64,000 nt of DNA from Zeugodacus cucurbitae (GCF_028554725.1 NC_071668.1:2356001-2420000), one strand, 5' to 3'. Positions 32,735 through 45,573 are shown, numbered from the stretch's first letter. Made by a program: numbers and translations. Notes: a model not told the origin generated them from the letters alone.

Positions 32735-33441
32735 GGGGGTATTCTGGTCTAGACACATGAATTTTAGGCATTTTTTAAACTAAGATAAAAAAATGAAAAA
32801 CATTTTTACTATCCATTTTTTTATATGTTTTTTTATTGACATTTTAATAATATAAAAAAATTTCAAGAAAAAAACCCAAAATTCGTCGAGATACGGGCCG
32901 ATGGAGTGGGGGCTTCAAAAAAAAAAAAACGGTGCGTCCTGGTTGATGTGATTTCAACCCTTGTAGAGCTCTAAAACACAAAAAACAAGAAGATTCTTCA
33001 TTAGTACGGATGTCGTTATCGGATTGACCATTTTCATAAAAAAAATAACCAATTGGCGTCGACTTGAAAAAAATATTTTTTTTTTCACCCGATTTTTTCA
33101 ACCTTTTCGATTTTTTTTTTAAATACTTTAAGTAAAAATTTTTGGAAATCCAAGGCAGACACGATAGAGCATTGTATAAAGAAGCTATATACCAAATTTA
33201 AAAGGAATCGGTTCAGTAGAGTTTGAGATATCATGTCAACCACCTCAAAAAAAGCAGTTTCGAGAAAAACGCGTTTACAGTTTAGGATACGGCTCGGACG
33301 CCACGTCACAAAATCGGCTGTATCTCCGAAAATAAGTCGAATTTTGTAAAATCCTTCCAAGGTCATATTTTTGAAAGTCTCAACCTTCAAAATATGCAAA
33401 AAAAAATCGATTTTTTCAAAATCCTGGGCCAGAATACCCCC
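32735..33441. mobile_element. TTAA-bounded ~0.7-kb element, copy B (707 bp)
   Basis: TTAA lies at 32731-32734 and 33442-33445. The ends are GGGGGTATTCTGGTCTAGA and, inverted, GGGGGTATTCTGGCCCAGG. The interior includes CGAGATACGGGCCGATGGAG and TTTGAGATATCATGTCAACC. It is a full-length sister of the truncated, inverted copy C at 37650-38305. The minus frame of 104 codons at 33085-33399 lies wholly inside it and shows no domain. Confidence 0.85.
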
Positions 33442-33445
33442 TTAA

Positions 33446-35184
33446 GCAATAGTTCGTACTACGCATCTATATTTAGTAAAAATGTGAACAATGCTCCAAC
33501 TCTGTTAGGGGAAAGTATAATTTTAGTATTCATTTCGGTGGCCTTATAAACTGCTCGTTGCTTTGTTATGAGACCACGGTATTTCGCAGCAATTGCATCA
33601 AGCAAGAAATGTGTGTCACTAAAATAACACCAATTGCATGCAACAACAACAACAGCAAAATAAAACAACCAACTTCACCTACACAAGATACAACTATAAA
33701 AGCAGACAAACCACAAACTTTAGCTCCAAAACCTCAACTGAGTTATTACGCTACAAAAGTAAAATAAAAGCAAGCAAACAGCAACAACAACAACAGTAGC
33801 AAGTGAAATACTTAAGCGCTTTACGCGCTCAATCTGTGCAACAAACTTCGCAACGCTGAATTTTCCCCACCTTCCACAGCAGGAGTAGCGCGGGTTGTTA
33901 GCGCTGCCATGTGCTCAATTGATAGCGTTTTGCGGCCGCCACAGTTGCACGTATATATTTATATATATATGTGTATATAAGTGTGTGTATGTGTGCGTTG
34001 TAACATGAATTATGCTACCTGTGCAATTTTGTTTCGGTTATGGCTTTCAGCTTCATTTCTTATTTGTGGCACCCCTTTAACATACATACATACATACATA
34101 TATCTATACTTGTTTATGTTTGTGTATGTGTGTGTATGTGGGTAAACATGCCGAAAATACACAAGTTGCAAAATGTTTTATTGCTTACTTCTTGTATGTT
34201 CCACATGAATTATTTCTGATTTAGCTGAAAAACACAAACTAACTGTACTGCACCGGTCGGAGAGCCCCCGCCCATTTGGGCGCCCGGTGTATTCCCCACA
34301 GCCAGCTGAAAAGCGAAAAGTGAAACTGAACAGCAGTCCAGCGGCGGGCGTTGTGTGGGCAAAGTGGCAGGCGGTGAGGTGGCAGGCAATAGTAGCCGCA
34401 GCGCAGCGTCGTGTGTACAGGTACTGCAACGGTGAAAGCAGCAACGTCAACAAAACGTTGAAAACATGATTCATGCACACAACCACACACACACATACAC
34501 ATATATAAACATACATATGCACATATTAAAATCCGTGCCGAGTTGAACGTTTTATGGCCCTACGAGTTTTTCGACATTTGCAATTCGGCGGCGGCCATGA
34601 AAGTCTTCATAAAAATATTCACAGTAACAAGCAACGTTACAAACATTTACAGACTTGTATGTAAGCACAAACAGGCCGATATAAAGTCGCTACTCTGGCA
34701 TATCCATGCAGCACTAACGGTCTAGATATAGGTGGATTTAGATTTACTTGCAAGTGAACAGCCATACAGTTGTAACTGTGCTAGATACACTTCAAAGCGT
34801 GCGCCCAGATAATATATATGCACGGCGAAGTTTGCTATCTTGAACTACTGTGTAGACTGAGTGGCAGGTAGTGCGCGAGTGGGGGCCATGAGGTCTCTGC
34901 TAACATTGAAAGAAATTTAAAAATACGCAAAAGTTGCAAAGCACACAAAGTTTACAAAGAATGAATCAAAGTGCCAGACATCAATATGTAGAGGCGTATA
35001 CCTTTTTATATATTTTCTATAACTGTAGATTTATGTATAAATATGTATATATATACTCTCGTATGTTAAGGGATAAGCCTAACATTTTAAGGTCGTGGTA
35101 CAAATTTATAATTTATAAAGTCAAAAATAGAATATCATTGCTAATACTTTAAATAAATTATGGAATAAATAAGTAGCTGATTTA
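33446..35184. other. gene-free stretch
   Basis: No gene recognised. A GC-rich patch at 34250-34420 contains short frames on both strands (114 codons on -, 60 on +) with no domain. Microsatellites: CAACAA near 33640 and 33780, TATG/GTGT at 33960-34000, CATACATA at 34081-34100. Confidence 0.45.
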
Positions 35185-36625
35185 AAGGTGTGTTCAAAAA
35201 ATAACGGGAATTTGAAATTTAATTTTTTTAATTTTTCAACAGTTCAATTACATTTTTTTTTACTATATGAGGTTGTCAAATATCCCTTTCGCCTATTTGT
35301 CTTTTGAATTTCGCGGCTATGTATAAAGGGCTACAGACCTCGTATCTGGCAATACTATACATCTTTGAAAGGTCTTGACATAACCTACAAAACGATGCTA
35401 TGTATGATTAGTTTGCATATTGCGTTCAACAGACATGTAAACATGGAGTTCACTAACGCCGGAATTCGCGCTATTTTACAGTTTTCCTTTCGTTTAAAGA
35501 AAATCGAGAAACGTTCTGTGAGATTAATGGTGCTTTGGGGGATGACACTCTTTCACTACGGAGGAATAGTTTCGACGATTCAGAGCGGGTGAACGGATAG
35601 ATAAGCCAGCCGGCGGAAGACCTGTGACGACGAATACCGCTCAAATCATGGAAAACATCGAGCTAGACCGGGATGTGGCATCTCGTGACATCGACCAGGA
35701 GATGGGAGCTAGTCACCAAAGCATTTTAAACCATCTGCAGAAAGCTGGATATATAAAAAAACTTGATGTTTGGGTGCCGCATGATTTGACCCAAAAAAAA
35801 ACTTCTGGACCGAATCAACGCCTGCGTTATGCTGCTGAAACGAAACGAACATGTCCCATTTTTGAAGCGGATGGTAACTGGCGACGAGAAATGGATAACA
35901 TACGACAATATCAAGTGGAAACGGTCGTAGTCGAAGGCCGGCGAATCAGCCTAAACAGTGGCCAAGCCGGGATTGACGGCCAGGAATATTTTGCTGTGTG
36001 CTTGGTGGAATTGGAAGGGAATCAGCCACTATGAGCTGCTGCCATATAGCCAGACGCTTAATTCAACCATTCACTGCGAACAACTGCACTGCTTGAAGCA
36101 GGTGATCGAACAGTAGCGTCCAGAATTGGGCAACAGTAAGGGTGTAGTGTTTCACCAGGAAAACGCCAGACCAAAAATTTCGTTGATGGCTCGTCAGAAG
36201 CTACGTGAGCTCGGATGGGTGGTTTTATCGCATCCGTCTAGATGGAAACAGATTATCGAACGAAACGGCGCATATTTGAATTAAATTCGATCACTGTAAC
36301 ACTTTTTATAAAGCATTGAATAAAGAGCAAAAAAGCGGAAGGGAGATATTCATTCTTGCTTCGTCTGTAGCATCCGCTAAGGTATGAGCTTGCCGATTTT
36401 CAAAGCAATACTGTAACAGTGACAGAGCCTGCATATTCGACAGACATGAGTGGAAAAGATTGTGACTTTTTGGCATTTCCAAAAATAAGGAGAACCAAGC
36501 ATTAAGGATGGTTTCGAAGACTGCAAGAAACACAGGGGTATAATATCGAATGGGGACTATTTGAAGGCGGCGGCATTAATGTCGATGAAAGAAACAAATT
36601 CCAATTATTTTTTTAACACATCTTG
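35185..36625 (+). mobile_element. near full-length but dead mariner element (1441 bp)
   Basis: TA flanks the element (35183-35184 and 36626-36627). The left end is AAGGTGTGTTCAAAAAATAA, continuing CGGGAATTT; the right end is a decayed inverted version (...TTTTTAACACATCTTG). The length, the TA target and the transposase remnant identify a mariner-like element. Its ends match the five MITEs or MITE stubs at 7741, 18137, 21218, 27180 and 54686, making this lineage the likely source family. Confidence 0.9.
35443..36590 (+). pseudogene. mariner transposase pseudogene
   Basis: Recognisable pieces appear in order but in changing frames: a MEFTNAGIRAIL start at 35443, a helix-turn-helix part within 35600-35760, WVPHDL at 35771-35788, and the first catalytic block GDEKW at 35880-35894. 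At 36153 HQENARPK appears where the family has HQDNARPH, so the second catalytic Asp is Glu. The third catalytic block (YSPDLAP type) is missing: SHPS runs straight into SRWKQIIE around 36230. The C-terminal IISNGDY is at about 36540-36562. It is inactive because of frameshifts, a substitution and a deletion. Confidence 0.88.
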
Positions 36626-36627
36626 TA

Positions 36628-37558
36628 CACTGCCTACGCATTTCCCGTCCCTGTCGCGAAGGTGCGTAATCCAATTGACAGCAGTCAAAAGCGGTTGCTA
36701 ATCCAAAATGGTGGCGATCAACTTATCAATTATTTTCGCCAAATTTCAAGTGAAAGCTTTAATTACATGCAATATATGTATGTGTGTATAGAGAAAAAAC
36801 TCAATTGCGTTTATGGCAATGGGATTATCTCAACTATTAATTGCAGCTTAAAGAGTCTTTGCTGTTTTATTTTTTATTTTGTTTTTGGTTTCATGCAAAT
36901 GCACATGCCAATAATGTGGCATGCAATTACTCACAGTTATTCTCTTAAATGAGCGCCATTTTTTCATTACAAACAATACATATGTGTGTATTTGTTGTTG
37001 TGCATGCCAACGCCTTTTAGCCTGATTGAATTCACTTCAATTATTCACATTGAATTCGATTATTTCATCAAATATCCAACAAAGTGCTCGAAATGCTCAA
37101 GTGCGGTTTGACTTGCACAATGAATTTGCGGTGTTTGGCGTGTGCAAATGTGATTTGATTAACTCTAAAGCACACACACGCACATACATATATTTTAATA
37201 TGCACATCTGTGTTCGTGTGTGTGTGTGTGTGTGTTTGTGGCGGTCAGCCGTAATTACTATTAAAATTTATAAGTGCTTCAGCACATATGCATTTATACA
37301 TATGTGAGTGTGTGAAATCGGAAAAGTTTTATGAAAATCAATAGTTAGAAGTGAAGTGATGACTTTTAGTAATCCAAACTTAAGTGTATATATGTATATG
37401 TATATGTAGAACATGCTGATAGTTCAATAGCAAAGTTATTCAAATCGGAATTCATACATTTTCCATGGAAATCGTTGCCACAATTTATGCTAATATTTGT
37501 AAGTGTGGATTTGGGCAAGAATTTGTTTAATTAGTAGTCGAACAAAATTTTCTCTATA
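36628..37558. other. gene-free stretch
   Basis: No gene recognised. The + frame at 36623-36952 (109 codons) overlaps the mariner edge and has no domain. TG runs occur at 37216-37240. Confidence 0.45.
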
Positions 37559-38560
37559 TGAGGTCTGTTCAAAAAATAACTACATTAATGTTGTCTTGTC
37601 AAAATAGTCTTATAGATAGATTTTTTATATATATAAAAAGATTTTTTTTAATATATTGAAGGGATAGACTTTCAAAAATATGACCTTGGAAGGATTTTAC
37701 AAAATTCGACTTATTTTCGGAGATACAGCCGATTTTGTGACGTGGCGTCCGAGCCGGCCGAGCAGTCTCCTAAACTGTAAACTCGTTTTTCTCGAAACTG
37801 TTTTTTTTGAGGTGGTTGACATGATATCTCAAGTTCTACTGAACCGATTCCTTTGAAATTTTGTATATATCTTCTTTATACAATGTTCTATCGTGTCTGC
37901 CATGGATTTCCAAAAATTTTGATATAAAGTATTTTTAAAAAATTCGAAAAGGTCGAAAAAATCGGGTAAAAAAATGTTTTTCTCAAGTCGACGCCATTTT
38001 GTTATTTTTGAAAGTGGTCAATCCGATAACGACATCTTTACTAATGAAGAATCTTCTTGTTTTTTGTGTTTTAGATCTCTACAAGTGTTGAAATCACATC
38101 AACCAAGGCGCACCATTTTTTTTTTGAAGCCCCCACTCCATCGGCCCGTATCTCGACGAATTTTGGTTTTTTTCTTGCAATTTTTTTTATTAATAAAATG
38201 TCAATAAAAAACATATAAAAAAATGGATAGCAAAAATTTTTTTCATTTTTTTAATCTTAGTTTAGAAAATGCCTAAAATTCATGCGTCTAGACCAGAATA
38301 CCCACTTAATTCGATATTATACACTTATTGACAGCGCTTCTTTCATTCTTCGAAACACATCTCAATCTCGATTTTTGAGATAGTCTTTACCTCTTTCCGC
38401 AATTTTTTGGTATGCTTGTAAAACGACGTCCCTTCAAGGTCCTAATTATTTTTGGAAATAGAAAAATAGGTTTCATGGAGCTATGTCTGCCGAATATGGC
38501 GATTTGAAATCTGACCTTTATGCAAACAACAGCTATTCCACACACAGCAGCTCAATCGCC
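37559..38560 (-). mobile_element. mariner remnant (minus strand), split by TTAA element copy C
   Basis: At 37560-37582 GAGGTCTGTTCAAAAAATAAC is a mariner terminal repeat. The minus strand next to it ends in DYF..., the family's C-terminal motif. On the far side of the inserted element, 38326-38345 reads KCIIS, about 38420-38440 reads LKGRRF, and about 38485-38500 reads YSADIAP, which contains the third catalytic Asp. The 5' part and left terminal repeat are lost. Confidence 0.75.
37650..38305. mobile_element. TTAA-bounded element, copy C (truncated, inverted relative to copy B)
   Basis: The right end GACCAGAATACCCAC is followed by TTAA at 38306-38309. The whole interior is the reverse complement of copy B at high similarity, e.g. 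GACCTTGGAAGGATTTTACA at about 37682. The left terminal repeat and the adjacent ~50 bp are missing. It sits inside the mariner remnant, between its IIS and DYF codons. Confidence 0.8.
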
Positions 38561-38658
38561 ACCAACAAACTATTATATATAATATGTGCCACAAGTAAAT
38601 TCGTTGTTTATTAATTAAAAGCACTCATTTGTGAAATTAATCAAACACACACACCTAC

Positions 38659-38701
<43 letters not shown>

Positions 38702-39463
38702 AGTCCAGGGTAGCGCTTTAAGTGCATAAATAATATTAATTCCCCCAAACATGGCTGTTTGCCATTTAATTTTTGTGTAAACCTAACCAAAATCCAATTA
38801 TCGCCTACAGTTGGAGTACTAGCCCAACTGCCCTCGACGGCATGGTTAGCGGAAATCAAATAGCAAGTTAATTGCAGCAACAAGGCCCAATACACACACA
38901 TATAAACAGGCTTGCAGTCAATTGTTTGGACTGCAACGAACTGGACAACAAGAATGGTTTAATGCCGCACTTGGCAGATAATCCACCGAGGAGCGCTCAC
39001 GAACTGCGTTCGTAACTGACGGCAGAGATTTGTGGCAATGTTTAGTGGCAGGCAGTTAGCTGCACCTGCACTATTAGTTTACAAACTGTGGTCAACGCTT
39101 TTGGCTTACAGCGGTGATGCTGCATACACAAATAACTGTACATAATGCAATCAGCTCACTTGTTAACTGTAATGTATGTGGAGATGTCGAGTGTTACTTG
39201 AGAAAATGGTAGGTAATCCGACGAATCCTAAATGGGTACACTTGAGATCTTAAATTGTTCGACAGAAATAATTCATTTTCCGGTTTTCATAAATCAAATT
39301 AATTATTCACTATTTTGAACTTAATCCACAAATTATTGTAATCATTGGAATATACGTTCTGAATACTCATAAAGTATGTTAAATAGTACCATTTCACTTC
39401 CACTGATTACCCATTAATATTCAGATGTTTATTAGAAAAAACTCATAACTAGTTCGACTATTC
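38561..39463. other. gene-free stretch with a TA microsatellite
   Basis: A (TA)n run of about 19 units lies at 38661-38697. No gene: the minus frame at 38641-38901 is partly decoded TA repeat. Confidence 0.6.
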
Positions 39464-40340
39464 TTCTTCTTCTTGACAGGCGTAGACAACGCTTACGCGG
39501 TTATAGCCGAGTTCACAACAGCGCGCCACGCATCTCTCCTTTTGGTAGTTTGGCGCCAATTGGTTACACCAAGTGAAGACAGATCCTTCTCCACCTGGTC
39601 CTTCCATACAAGTGGAGGTCTCCCTCTTACTCGGCTTTTTCCAGCGGGTACTGCATCGAATACTTTCAGAGCTGGAGCACTTTCGTCCATTCGAACAACA
39701 TGACCTAGACAGCGTAGCCGCTGTCTTTTTATTCGCTGGACTATGTCTATGTCGTCGAATAACACATACAGCTCATCGTTCCATCGTCTGCGGTATTCGC
39801 CGTTGCCAATTCTTAAGGGACCATAAATCTTCCGCAAAACCTTTCTCTCGAAAACTCCTAGTGCCGTCTCATCGGATGTTGACATCGTCCACGCTTCTGC
39901 ACCATAAAGTAGGACGGGAATGATGAGGGACTTGTAGAGTTTAGTTTTTGTTCGTCGAGAGAGGACTTTACTGTTCAATTGCCCACTTAGTCCAAAGTAG
40001 CACCTGTTGGCAAGTGTGATTCTTCGCTGGATTTCGAGGCTGTCATTATTATCGGTGTTGCTGCTGGTGCCCAGATAAACGAATCTATCTACAACTTCAA
40101 AGTTATGACTGTCAACAGTGACGTGGGAGCCAAGACGCGTATGCGCTGACTGTTTGTTTGATGACAGGAGATATTTCGTCTTGTCCTCATTCACCTCCAG
40201 ACCCATTCGCTTCGCTTCCTTATCCATGCGGGAAAAAGCAGAACAAACGGCGCGGTTGTTGCTTCCGATGATATCAATATCATCAGCGTACGCCAGCAAC
40301 TGTACACTCTTATAGAAGATTGTACCTTCTATAAGTGCTT
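39464..40340 (-). mobile_element. 5'-truncated non-LTR retrotransposon (RTE-like LINE)
   Basis: The minus strand encodes the C-terminal part of a reverse transcriptase, open from about 40340 to the stop at 39493, with no ATG of its own. Motifs in order: LLAYADDIDIIG (catalytic YADD) at about 40296-40260, VNEDKTKYLL, FVYLG, LYGAEAW and VLRKIYGP, then RGRPPLVWKDQVEKDL. The very short 3' part ends in an AAGAAGAAGAA tail at 39467-39477, as in RTE-like elements. The 5' half (endonuclease and fingers) is absent. About 269 codons remain open, which suggests a fairly recent insertion. The clade is inferred from the tail only. Confidence 0.88.
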
Positions 40341-40344
40341 AAAT

Positions 40345-41633
40345 ACCACCTCGAGAACCAGACAGAGTAGTATGATTTCAAAATTCGCATTAAGACCACA
40401 CCATAGAAGCTTTATAGAGAGGCAATATCTTCAGAGAATGAGCGTTGGAATTAATTATATCAAAAAATAGATATTTATAGTTCAGCCGATGCAATCTACG
40501 AATGATTTATGACCAGTAACATTTGCTAGCTGACATATATAGACACATTTCTAACAAACTGAATAGATATAGACAGATAAATACAATGTTTGTTATATAA
40601 TACTATATACTTAAATATATCTTTAATATATAAAGAGAAGTGCTAACAAAGCGCACTAATATTAAACGAAGAGATATATAATAAATGAACATCTTCGAAT
40701 AGGCTGAACGCAATAAGTTTCTCATAACAAAAGAGATAGTTGCCGTTGTATAATATTTCATTTGGACACACACATATGGATATGCATATGGATTTCAGTT
40801 CTTTCTGCCTTCACAATTGTTTCATGCTGAGTATGTGACGACCAAAGAAACTGTGTAGTCACACTGAAACGCCCAATCATGCCGAGAAATTGCTCATGTT
40901 GCTGCTTTCATGCAGGGCGGCCTTCCTTTCGTCCGGCTCACCTATAAAAGTAATATTTATTAAACCACGTAAGTATGCTTGCTCGACTAATTTACTCGTT
41001 CATTCATTCATTCTCTGCCAAGCTTTTGCTTCATCACTTTCGTCGACGATTCGTGGACATAATCATTTGTCGTAAATTGTTATTGGGCGAGTTGAGTGTA
41101 CGTGTGCATAGGTGTATCCATGTATGTGTGCACTGTGTCGTTGTAGAAGTGAAATAAGCAAAATTCAATTTTCTCGCACTTACACACTTACACACTTACA
41201 CACATACGAACATACCTACAATACATATACTCACATTATAAAAATTGTCTGTATGTATGGTATATCTATATGTAGTGTGCGTTAAACTCATGTGTCCGTC
41301 CGCTTTGTGCAAGAACTAACCATCGACAGCAATCTGCTGAATAACTTTATTGAGGACAGCTGGTCAATATGTGTATGTGTGTGTTTGTGTGTACGAATAT
41401 TATCATTAAATGCGCAACGCAGCCATTAAGTGTGAGAAGTGCTGAAAATTAACGATTTATTTTCGCCTTTAAGTACACATCAGCAGAAAGTATACAGACA
41501 TGTTTGGCGGGTATAAGGGATTGCAAAGGAATAATTATGTCTTGAAGAGCTTATATAAATCTCTGTATATGTTAGACGCTCAATAAAGTACCATATTATA
41601 AAGTATATTATAAAATATTTGGAATATGTATTA
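40345..41633. other. gene-free stretch
   Basis: No gene recognised. A CACTTACACACTTACACAC array lies at 41178-41206, with many TATA-rich short repeats at 40520-40680. Confidence 0.5.
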
Positions 41634-41786
41634 GGTCTACAACTTTGCCTCCGCCGTTTTCCAATAGATGTCTCTAGGGTCAAGCACTGGTCGATTAAAT
41701 CGATTAAATCGATTAAATCGTTTTATATCGATCTTGGACATTTGTAACGCAACAAAATATTTGTAGAGATCTGTTTCCATCCAAAC
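41634..41786 (-). mobile_element. terminal fragment of a second mariner family
   Basis: It begins after TA (41632-41633) with GGTCTACAACTTTGCCTCCG and continues through CAAGCACTGG and a run of CGATTAAAT units. It matches the reverse complement of the right end of the element at 43579-44458 for about 150 bp, then the match stops near GATCTGTTTCCATCC. Confidence 0.8.
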
Positions 41787-43578
41787 AACGGGGACGCACC
41801 TTTTTTCCGAGGGGTCACCGGAAATGACGTCACAATGGAGGAGTTTTAATTTTTTTTTTTTTGAAAATTTCAGAAATTATTCTTTGAATATATCTATAAG
41901 ACAGAAAAAAGTTTGAACTATATAAATAATTTTTTGAATAGAAAAAAATTATTGAAAATAGGCCTTTTTTACCCGACAAAACCCATGTAACCCATTAAAT
42001 TATATAATCAGTTTGTTAACTAAGACATCTGTATCTTAAATACGGTTCTTCTTCGCATCGAACACTTGACACAATTCTTGTCTGTTCTTCTCTAAAAGCA
42101 GAGCTATGCCGTATCACAGTTGCTGGTGTCTCTCTGTCTTTGGTATCTTGAGTATGCATAGATATGTATACTGCCATCATACAGATTACCTGCGAAATTG
42201 CACTCGAGTTTAGCGAAATTAACACTAATTCCCCTTGATACGCTTCGCATCGAGCAGAAGTTGGCTAATTGAAAACGTTTTTACGTCGATTTGGTCGGAG
42301 ACAGGTATTGAATCAGACAATGTAAATAATTAAAAAAAAAAGAAGTTAGTTGGATTCTTCAAGAAAGAGATTAAATTTTGGATCGGGATCGTCAACTAAA
42401 ATATTTTTTTTTTCAAGTCTGTGTTTTAAAATCAAATCTTCCAATTTTTATACATTTAGGCAACTTCTTATGTAACCTAACTTGAAGTATTTTAAGCTTG
42501 ATAACCACTATATGTCTTTCAATAATATGGGGACATTTTTGTAGAATGAGTAGTATATCAACAAGAGAGATCGAAACCCCATCATCTTCAACAGCAATAG
42601 ACGACAACACCATAAACTGATTCTAAAAAAAATCCCGTTTCGCGCAGTGTCTTTGCTGTGCATCTTAAACGGAATCTTCCTGCTGCTGTTGCACGCATAC
42701 TCTTGCAACAAATACCCACACACAGTTAAGCGCTAATTAAATGATTCAATGATTTCCTTCGGTAATTCGCTTCTATTGTTTTTCATGTGCGCTCCTTGGC
42801 GACGGTGTCTCTGGTGGTCCTTGCCACTTGACCGTACGTTCCGGAGCAAGGACACTAAATGTTGCAGGAAAAATAAAATCTGTTCAACTTCTTCGGTCGG
42901 TGTCGTGTAAGTGTGGCAATTTGAAAAGTTGTCGTATATGGCCTCATTTTAATGATATATGTGTACAGTCATAAGTGTAGATTACAATGATTGTTTGGCG
43001 ACGCTTAATTCTACTACGCAGATCTTGGGTTCGATTCCAATTACTATCAATTTTCAAGGGTTTTCAATAATATATGTCAGGCTTCGGCTGGTAAAAGCAA
43101 ATCTCGAGCATTATCTTCTCACGACAAGAGGTTCTAACGGAATGTCTTCGGAACTCGCTTAAAACTTTTAGGTAGCTTCATCAATGACTGAAGTGCGCAA
43201 CACAAATAGAAACAGAAATTCGGCCAAATATCCATCACAGATGTTTTGAATATTTACGCGTATATTCCTACTCGTAACTTTATGTTAAATCTTCCCATTC
43301 ACATTGTGCGCACAACCAGTTTTAATTTGTTTTTGCTATTATTTTCTCGTTCTTATTTATTTGTACGTTTGTGGCTAATTGAATATAATGCTATAGTTTT
43401 TGGCAATTTATCAGTGAATTCAATTTGTGTAGTTCAATTTGGATGCCGCGCTTCTTTCTAGAGTATCTTCAGGTTTATGGAACGTATAGAAAATATATGC
43501 TAATAAAAAGGGTGTGAAAAGTCTTAACGGTTGCTTTTTCAATAAGACTATCTGCATCTTTCTATAAACCCATATATT
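41787..43578. other. gene-free stretch between two inverted mariner ends
   Basis: No gene recognised. A poly-T of 12 occurs at 41850-41861. The frames of 60-70 codons have no domain. GGTTCGATTCC at about 43030 resembles a tRNA T-loop but has no tRNA around it. Confidence 0.45.
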
Positions 43579-44458
43579 GGTCTACAACTTTGCTTCCGCT
43601 GTTTTTTTTTTTTTTTTGTAAATTTATGGCTTTATTGGTATTTAACGGTTACAAAAATTTTATTCAACATATTGGCCGTCACTAGCTACTACTTGACCAT
43701 GTTTCTGGCAGCATGCCTATTCCGCGACGAAAGAACTCCTCATCTTTCGAGTCGGATCAAGTATCAATCTAATTTTTGACTTCTTCATAAGAACTGAAGT
43801 GCTCGTTAGCTAGACCGTGTGCCATCGATCGGAACAAGTGGTAGTCAGATGGAGCAACGTCTGGAGAATACAGCGGGTGGGGTATGATCTCCCATTTCAG
43901 CGTCTCCAAATATTTTTAGACCACCTTTGCGACGTGAGGCCGAGCATTGTCATGCTGGAGAATGAGTTTATCGGTTCATTCCTCGTACTGTGGCCGTTTT
44001 TCTTTTAGTGCTCCGCTCAAACGCATCAATTGCGTTCGGTATCGATCTGCTGTGATCCAATACAGCATCTTCGAAAATATTCTTCCTTCCACCACCATGC
44101 CGGTCTTCGACTTCATAATCACTATTCTTAAAACGTTGAAACTATTCGCGACATGGTCTTTCACTTAGAACAGCCTCACCGTACGTATCCGAAAGCATTC
44201 GATGAGCCTCAGCCGTACTTTTCTTGGAATTAAAAAAGAAAAGCAAAATTTCCCGCAAATGTCGAGAATTCGGCTCAAAAAGTGCCATTTTCAGTAGAGA
44301 ATAAGTTTGGGATGCAAACAGATCTCTACTAATATTTTGTTGCGTTCATGTTGACACAAATATCCAAGACCGATATAAAACGATTTAATCGATTTAATCG
44401 ACCAGTGCTTGACCCTAGAGATATCTATTGGAAAACGACGGAAGCAAAGTTGTAGACC
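43579..44458 (-). mobile_element. internally deleted mariner of a second family (880 bp)
   Basis: The ends GGTCTACAACTTTGCTTCCG (left) and its inverted match (right, to 44458) are terminal repeats. TA precedes the left end within 3 bp; the right border has no clear TA. On the minus strand: ERPCREWFQRFKNSDYEVED at the N-terminal side (about 44200-44130), a jump to RYRTQLMRLSGALKEKRPQY (about 44043-43984), HDNARPH (about 43954-43934) and YSPDVAPSDYHLF (about 43876-43838). The middle of the transposase, including the first catalytic Asp block, is deleted between FED and DRYRTQ, and several stops interrupt the rest. This is a different lineage from the 35185 mariner. Confidence 0.88.
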
Positions 44459-45573
44459 CGCAGAATAAAAATATCAGTTAAAAATTAGTTTTGATTTATA
44501 TTTTTTTGGATTACATACAACCCTTTACATATTGGATCGGGTATCTTTCATTATCTGTATGATTTCTTAGTAGAACCTGAATTTCACTGAATTTTTTGAG
44601 AAACTTTAAAATGAAAGAAGTGGAATTTTACAATTTTAAGCTTCGGCAGGGGACTTGGGTCACGGTCCACAACATATTATCCATACATTGGGGACTACTG
44701 TCCTTTTCGGTGGTCTCCGTAATCTTATTAAACTAAGTGCTAATATCTGTTACACATTATTGTAAACTCCTCAAAATTATTAAAGTAAATGTTCTTGTTA
44801 TAATGATCGGCATTTTCCAACTGAAATATTCTTAAAATTAGCTACACACATAGTAGTTGTGATGACCGTAGTGCAGAGCAACTATTCGATATGAATACTT
44901 CAAATTTATACTCATTTAATAGATGTATCCAAGAGTACAAGTGTAATGCATATTCACCACATTCTATGGCATTAAAGAAATTTTCTCTTTCATGCAATAA
45001 TCGTCTCGCAGCCACAAAAGATATTTCAAGCAGCACTTATGAAAATATATTTTGTCATAAATAGTAAATTGAAATTCTCAACAGAAAGCAGAAAATTCAT
45101 AAATACGAGCAGGCACACTCATACCACACTTACGAGTATATAAGTACGAATGCATTGTATTTACAAGTAAAAATATGAATATATACACATAACTGTATGT
45201 AAATGCGCTTACAACTATGTTAGAAAGCTGCAAGAATTAAGTTTATTTAAGAAATGTGTATTTCAGCAAGAAATGCGGTTGACGTTTTTGTAAAAAGTAC
45301 ACACTTGTGTGTGTGTGTGTGTGTGGCAATGCCGCACGAACTCTCTGTTGTGCCGCTTGACAAGGCGACTGCGACAGCGCACACACTAAAAATGACTTGT
45401 CAGACAGATGAAGTAAATTGCAGACATGGCATTACAGCATAATAAGTACACTAGCAAAGGTAAATGCCACATTTCTCTATGGCTGTGAGTATGTGTTTGT
45501 GTAAGTTTGTATTGCCACAAAGAAACCTGCTTTTGGCTTCAACAAGGTTATATGCCAACAAAAGCTATTTGTA
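44459..45573. other. gene-free stretch
   Basis: No gene recognised; a TG run lies at 45306-45326. Confidence 0.5.

Noticed and set aside
43020..43050. tRNA gene suggested by GGTTCGATTCC
   Set aside because: No D-arm, anticodon stem or acceptor pairing could be found upstream.
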